DNA of 64,000 nucleotides, from contig CM077833.1 in assembly GCA_039720395.1 (NCBI GenBank), positions 18,289,133 through 18,353,132 of the forward strand, read 5' to 3'. Every line of letters begins with the position of its first letter. Position 1 is the stretch's first letter. Position numbers and translations under genes: made by a program. The notes beneath the pieces were generated by a model. That model saw nothing but the letters and a program-made list of their open reading frames with translations. It was not told where the DNA came from and searched no databases. Source of the stretch: Liquidambar formosana. Its lineage: Eukaryota > Streptophyta > Magnoliopsida > Saxifragales > Altingiaceae. This document shows positions 59,268 through 64,000 of this stretch, piece after piece.

Positions 59268-60595
59268 TGATAAGCACAAAATATTCATTGAAATTACTCC
59301 CTAATTTATATTTTCTAGTTATTTTATTATATTTAATTTTGTGTGTTTAAAGTGTTCTTGATTTATTGCAGGGCTGTTGAGTTTATACCAGAAAAGATGA
59401 CAATCAGAACTACTTAAGCTAATAAATGCAACTTGAAATGGGTTTCTCACCTACCTAAAATTTCATGGAGCTGCAACAAGAGTTGGGTCAACAATTTTGA
59501 AGATTTGAGCAGCTGAAATTCAAAGTTAGGCAAAGAAATTCATGATCCCAAAATCAGCAGCAAATCTGGACAGATTGACCAAGTTTTGGTAATCTGGCCA
59601 TAACTTGTGATCCCCATATCCGATTTGGGTGAAATTTGTGGCTCTGGAAAGAGGACTTAAAGAGCTACAATTGTTTAGTTTATGGCATTTCCTGATTCAA
59701 ACGTCTTCCAAGTCAAAAATGAGCTGGAAGTGGACTTATTTGCAAAAATCTGAATCTGGCAGCATTTGTCAAAGTGAGAACATGGGCAGCCAAGAATTCA
59801 AAGAAAGTGGGCATTGCTTTTAACTTGTGGGATCAGCTGGATCCTTCCCCCATCTCCTATAAATACCAATGGAATTCACATAACAAAGAGGAGAGACTAG
59901 TTCTTGGTTATTTACATGGCCAACTAATCTTTGTCTTAGGGGGGAGATGAAGCCCTAATCAAGTATTGTGTATTTTATTGTATTGTGTTGTTGATTTGAT
60001 TATTTGTGTATGAGGATTGCATAACTAGGAGGATTGTATTATTGATACAATTGGTTTTAGTGTTTTTATCTCAAATTGTGTTTAATTTCTGTGATTTTAA
60101 ATACAATGGTTATGCAATGGTTTTCACTGTATATATATTTGGAGATTAAGATGATTTATGCTTAGACAAGATGAGTCGTACTCACAAATTAGTTTAGAGT
60201 AGAGTAGGTAAGACGGTTTATGCTATATCTTTGATGAGTTATGCCTAATTTACAAATATATGAACCTTTCTTGATGATGTCATTGGGCTTGTAGCTACAA
60301 TGAGTCTTACTCATACCAAATAATAACTTCTTGAAACACGTTATAATAAGAGCATTTTTATACAAGATTGGTGGTGGATTCGAGACCTTAAGTATTTTTT
60401 TTCTTGAAGAAAATATAAATTTATTTTGCTTGCATTCCATAGAGTTCAAAACTACAAAAATCATCTTTGTGAATTATTTTAGTATTCAGTTTTCAAAATT
60501 AAAATAATCCCAGTACAGTCCCTGTGGTACGACACCTGTACTACCACTATATACAAATTTTTGCATCCTACGGGTAATTGATTTTGACACGATCA
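59268..60595 (+). repeat. 3' LTR of the Athila element
   Basis: 1328 bp, nearly identical to the 5' LTR (46091-47419), followed by the CTCAC duplication. Differences are mostly transitions when compared by eye. Confidence 0.95.
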
Positions 60596-63577
60596 CTCAC
60601 ATCATTTTTCATATGATTGGCATGTCATTTCATAAATCGTGTGCTTAAGGTTGAAATTCAATTAAATACTCTGGGTTAAATAAAGCCAACAATTGTTTAC
60701 GGAGGCTGGTTTTTTAATCGGGCATGGTTGGGTGCCTAACACCTTCCCAACATTGTACCTTAGCTCCGAACTCTGAATCTCTGGCCCGAATACGTCAAAT
60801 CCGAAATTGAATTCACCAAAATGGTACCATCAGTTCCTAAAGCTAAATTGGGTGGCGACTCCCGACACGCTCGCGCTTCGCAATAGCATACACATTAGGG
60901 CCGCACCAGCCCATGGCGCTTACACCGTGGTCAGGGATTTTTGGTTCGAGAATATTCTAGGATTATTCTACATTGAATCCTTGAAATTTTAGCTTTTGAA
61001 TCATTCAAATCGAAGTTAAAATGAAGAATTTGTGTTCGTTTGAAGTTCGGAGTCCGAACCGAGCTAGAATTTCAAAATTATTGGATTCCTCTCGGGTGAC
61101 CGGTTCATCCAACCGGTGCAACTGGTTCACCCAACCGGTCACCCGAGGCCTCCATCCTGATTTGTCTCTCTTTGAGTTTTTGACGAAAGGGGACTCTACC
61201 ACTCCGAATTTCAGCCTTCTAAGGACTTCTAAGCCTATTGGGAGGTGGTTTTGAGTTGTTTAACATCCATAGGATTTAATTACAGCCCTAAATTGGTTTT
61301 ATGGTGAATTAATCTCAACCATTAGTTCATATGGTTGGTTGGTTATAAATAGAAGCTCATTCGTCAGCATAGGGGACTTTTGACACTTCATATTCATAAG
61401 AGAGCTAGGGAGAATGAATTTGCACACACGCATATCACTTGGAGGAGGCTTTCTACTGCAATTTTGAAGAGGAACTAGAAGACAATCAAGCCAAAGAGAA
61501 GGAAGAATGCAGCGAAGACCTTTGCTTTGTTGTAAGTCTCTTTTGCATCCTTTTACGATTCCTTATTCTTCTACTCCATTCTCTGCATAGTTATGGTTTA
61601 GTATTGAATTAGAAATCATATATACTCTATATTTTAGAGTGTATATGATTCAAATATGATGTGAAAGCATGCTAGTGGAACAGGATTGCGAATTGCTTGC
61701 TGTTAGGATAATTTCTCTCTTAAAGATAGAGGTACGTTTTGCACAGAAAATCAATTGATGTGTTTAGGCTGTTTTCTCTTCATGGTTCAATTATATGCAT
61801 GATTTTAAGCATCTTTTGTATAGGACACTTGCTATGTAAGCCTCATCTTCATAGGTGTATGGATGATTATTCTTTTCGAGGATAATTATCGTCCTTAGAG
61901 GGTGAGGTTGTGCATAGGTGCTTTCTAGAGTGTGTTTAAGTGCGTTGTGAGTTTCTTTGCATTCTTAAGTATATATTTTACGTAGGATATGTGAAGAAAT
62001 CATTCATGCAGAGTGGTTTTTATGTAAAATTATCTCCGAATAGTTTTACTTAAGAAAGCTCGCCGTAAGGATGATTATTTCACATTCTTACATAAAATAC
62101 TTATTTAAGGCATCATGTTAGATTTTATTTTCATGTTTTGAATCGTCATATGATATTTTCATCATGGTAATTCATATTTAGCATGTTTTTGATAGTTTTG
62201 TGCATGTTAGGGTGTTTAGAGCATATAGGAGTATATTAGGTTTGTGTTTCTCTTTTGATTTTTGTTATTTGCATAAGTATTAGGTCATTATATGCATGTT
62301 TAGTATTCTTTTCAGATTGAAATAAGGTCTTCTAATGATGATTTAAGCATGAATTTGGTTGGTTTGAGCTTGATAATTGCCCTATAGAATACATAAGGTG
62401 ATTAATTGATGTTTTCTTGATGTTTCGGGATAATTTGCATATGGTAAGTAGTTCATAGTAATTTTGTTTTGATTTGTTCTCTTCTCCCTCCTTTGGGTTA
62501 TTCGTTTTACTTTGGACTGTAATTCTTAAGTTTCCATGTTTTCTAAAACTCCTTTTTGAATAAGAGTTTTATCTCCTTTAGAACTCTAATTTCATTAAAA
62601 TTCTGTTTTATCTAGAGTTCTATCTCTTTTAGAATTCTACTTTTTTCAAACTTCTTTTTCAATAAGAGTTCTATCTCTTTTTGAATTCTATCTTTTCTCA
62701 AATTCTTTTTTTGGAAATTCTTGTTCTTTTTAAACTCTTCTTTTCTTTTAATGGAAACTTAGGGTTTATAGTTCATTGTAAAGGGAGTAACCCCTTCTCA
62801 ATCGAACTACGTGGATTTTGATCCTTACATCTTTGCATGCAAGGTACGTAGGCGCTTATTTAATGTTCAAGTCCGCCCTAGGATACTAAGTATCCTAGGT
62901 TCTCTTTTTTCTTTCTTTTTATTCATTTGTCCATCACATATTTGCTAGAGGAGTAGGATGGACCCATGCTTCATCATTTATTTATCACATATTTGTTAAA
63001 GGAGTAGGATGGACCCATGTTTACTCATGTATCCATCACATATTTGTTAGAGGAGTAGGATGGATCTGTTTCTTATTCTTTATCTCTTTACTGCTTTCCA
63101 TATCTCTCTTATTTGTTTATGGATGTTTACATGCTTTATGGATGTTTATATGCTTTATGGATGTTCATGGATGAATGTGAATGATTATGGATGATTCTTT
63201 ACATATGCATGGTGACTAATTAGGAAGTGATTGAAATAGCCTATATAAATTCAGAGACCCATTTTGGGGCGATGTGGGTGCCTATAGGATGTTTCCTAGA
63301 ACCTTCCCACATCTTAACGTAGTCTCCGAATCCTCTCTTGTTTTGTAAGACCTGCTTTTCCTTGATCGGAGTCATGTGGTTTGTTTTCAAAGGTTTCTTG
63401 TTAAAACTATTTTCAAGGTTTTCCTTTTTTCCTTAAAAAATGAGGTGGCGACTCCTTGTTTGATTGTTTTTGTGAACCTTTTAAAAACCAAATTTTTATT
63501 AATTTAAATCTCTACAAGTCTTTTTAAAAGAAGGGTTTTCCTTCCCCCTCGGATCGAAACCCGTGGTTCACAAGTGG

Positions 63578-64000
63578 TATATTTTGTGGCACTTCATAAC
63601 CATTTCAATGAAGTATACGTTGGGTAAGTTTTGCAAGTAATGTTGAGGAAATGAGCAATTGTTCCATAATTCAACCAACCATATTATGCACAAGTTATGC
63701 TTTACTTCAAGTTATGGAGCCCATTTGTTACATAATTCAACCAACCATATTATGCACAATATATGCATTGTATAAACATCAACCAAGTTAAAGGAAGATG
63801 GTAATTAGCTAGTGTTTTAGTGGACTATTGATTGATATTGTCGACTATAAAACATAGCTTAATAGTCATTTTTTGCTTCTCTTTGAATTAGTCAACTATA
63901 AGTATGTTACAGTCAATTATAAATGGGTAACATATATATCTGTACTTTTTGTTTGTTATAGTCGACTATAATTATGATATAGTCGACTACAAATGACTAT
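63578..64000. other. Right flank of the nest, with short repeats
   Basis: A block of about 33 bp starting gttccataattcaaccaacc (63661) recurs at 63727. From about 63838 to 63990 the palindrome-containing motif TAGTCGACTATAA and variants occur about five times. I cannot assign the sequence; it may be the continuation of the MULE or another repeat. Confidence 0.5.

Larger units (their letters stand above)
46091..60595 (+). mobile_element. Full-length Athila-type Ty3-gypsy retrotransposon
   Basis: The 5' LTR is 46091-47419 and the 3' LTR 59268-60595. Both begin TGATAAGCAC and end GACACGATCA. A perfect 5-bp target duplication, CTCAC, flanks them (46086-46090, 60596-60600). The layout is primer-binding site TGGCGCCGTTGCCGGGGA (47426-47443), repeat-rich leader, gag, protease, RT, RNase H, integrase, antisense ORF, polypurine tract, 3' LTR. 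Without the 2.7-kb solo LTR inserted at 54556 it is about 11.8 kb, normal for Athila. By eye the LTRs differ at roughly 15-20 positions plus one indel, so insertion is fairly recent. Confidence 0.95.
44808..60924 (+). mobile_element. Second Tat-like solo LTR, split by the Athila element
   Basis: It begins TGTAGACACCCCATTTTGTACC and ends GGCGCTTACA. The flanks are CGGTG (44803-44807) and CCGTG (60925-60929), a 4-of-5 target duplication. Parts 44808-46090 and 60601-60924 give about 1.6 kb, with GGTGCCTAACACCTTCCC and GGTGGCGACTCCC motifs near the 3' end. No coding domains belong to it. It differs in length and sequence from the outer LTR, so it is another family of the same lineage. Confidence 0.7.
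44336..63572 (+). mobile_element. Outer Tat-like solo LTR, split by nested insertions
   Basis: It begins TGTAGACACCCCATTTTCACC and ends CCGTGGTTCACA, flanked by AGTTG (44331-44335) and AGTGG (63573-63577), a 4-of-5 target duplication. The two parts, 44336-44807 and 60925-63572, together are about 3.1 kb and hold no coding domains, so it is a solo LTR. It shares blocks with the minus-strand solo LTR at 54556-57271: TCACTTGCATTTAGTTTCTAG near the start, GTGGGTGCCTATAGG with CTAGAACCTTCCCA, and GAGGTGGCGACTCC near the end. The GGTGCCTA/CCTTCCC and GGCGACTCC signatures are typical of Ogre/Tat LTRs. Confidence 0.75.

Overview
This is nuclear DNA from a dicot plant, probably a woody eudicot. It is AT-rich, holds multi-exon genes with GT-AG introns and CT-rich leaders, and carries abundant microsatellites and plant-type transposons (Athila/Tat Ty3-gypsy LTR elements, hAT, MULE, TRIM and SINE). 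No prokaryotic, rRNA or genuine tRNA gene was seen. One assembly gap of exactly 100 N lies at 1039-1138.

Gene-bearing part (about 1.1-41 kb). Four genes, all on the + strand, can be assembled exon by exon with every splice phase agreeing. (1) A GUX-type UDP-glucuronate:xylan glucuronosyltransferase (GT8), 4051-9655, 4 exons, 647 aa. It is preceded by a frameshifted partial tandem copy at 1163-2190. (2) A two-finger CCCH zinc-finger protein of the C3H38/FES1 type, 13141-16757, 3 coding exons, about 892 aa. (3) A plastid-type RimP-like (UPF0090/DUF150) ribosome-maturation protein, 19122-26402, 5 exons, 307 aa. Its 4-kb first intron is loaded with small retroelements, including a complete 323-bp TRIM. 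(4) A serine carboxypeptidase-like protein of the SCPL40-45 group, 36778-40686, 10 exons, 471 aa. The genes act in different places (Golgi xylan decoration, nuclear RNA or chromatin regulation, plastid ribosome assembly, secreted or vacuolar proteolysis), and nothing suggests they form one pathway.

Between the genes lie an 801-bp non-autonomous hAT element with perfect 8-bp target duplication (17441-18241), a decayed 4-kb hAT transposon inserted inside a tRNA-derived SINE (27550-31772), several local tandem duplications, and a decayed MULE (about 41.8-44.3 kb).

From 44336 to 63572 the window is a four-level nest of LTR retrotransposons. An outer Tat-like solo LTR (about 3.1 kb when closed up) is split by a second Tat-like solo LTR (about 1.6 kb when closed up). 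That one is split by a full-length Athila-type element (46091-60595, LTRs of 1329 and 1328 bp, TSD CTCAC), whose 3' region is split by a third, minus-strand solo LTR (54556-57271, TSD GGACC). The Athila element has gag, protease, RT, RNase H and integrase, all with recognisable motifs but broken by nonsense codons and a frameshift. It also has a repeated hairpin motif in its leader and an antisense open reading frame. Once the inserted solo LTR is removed, that antisense frame is an uninterrupted 185-codon coiled-coil-like protein with its own promoter-like leader. It is the best candidate here for a poorly described function.
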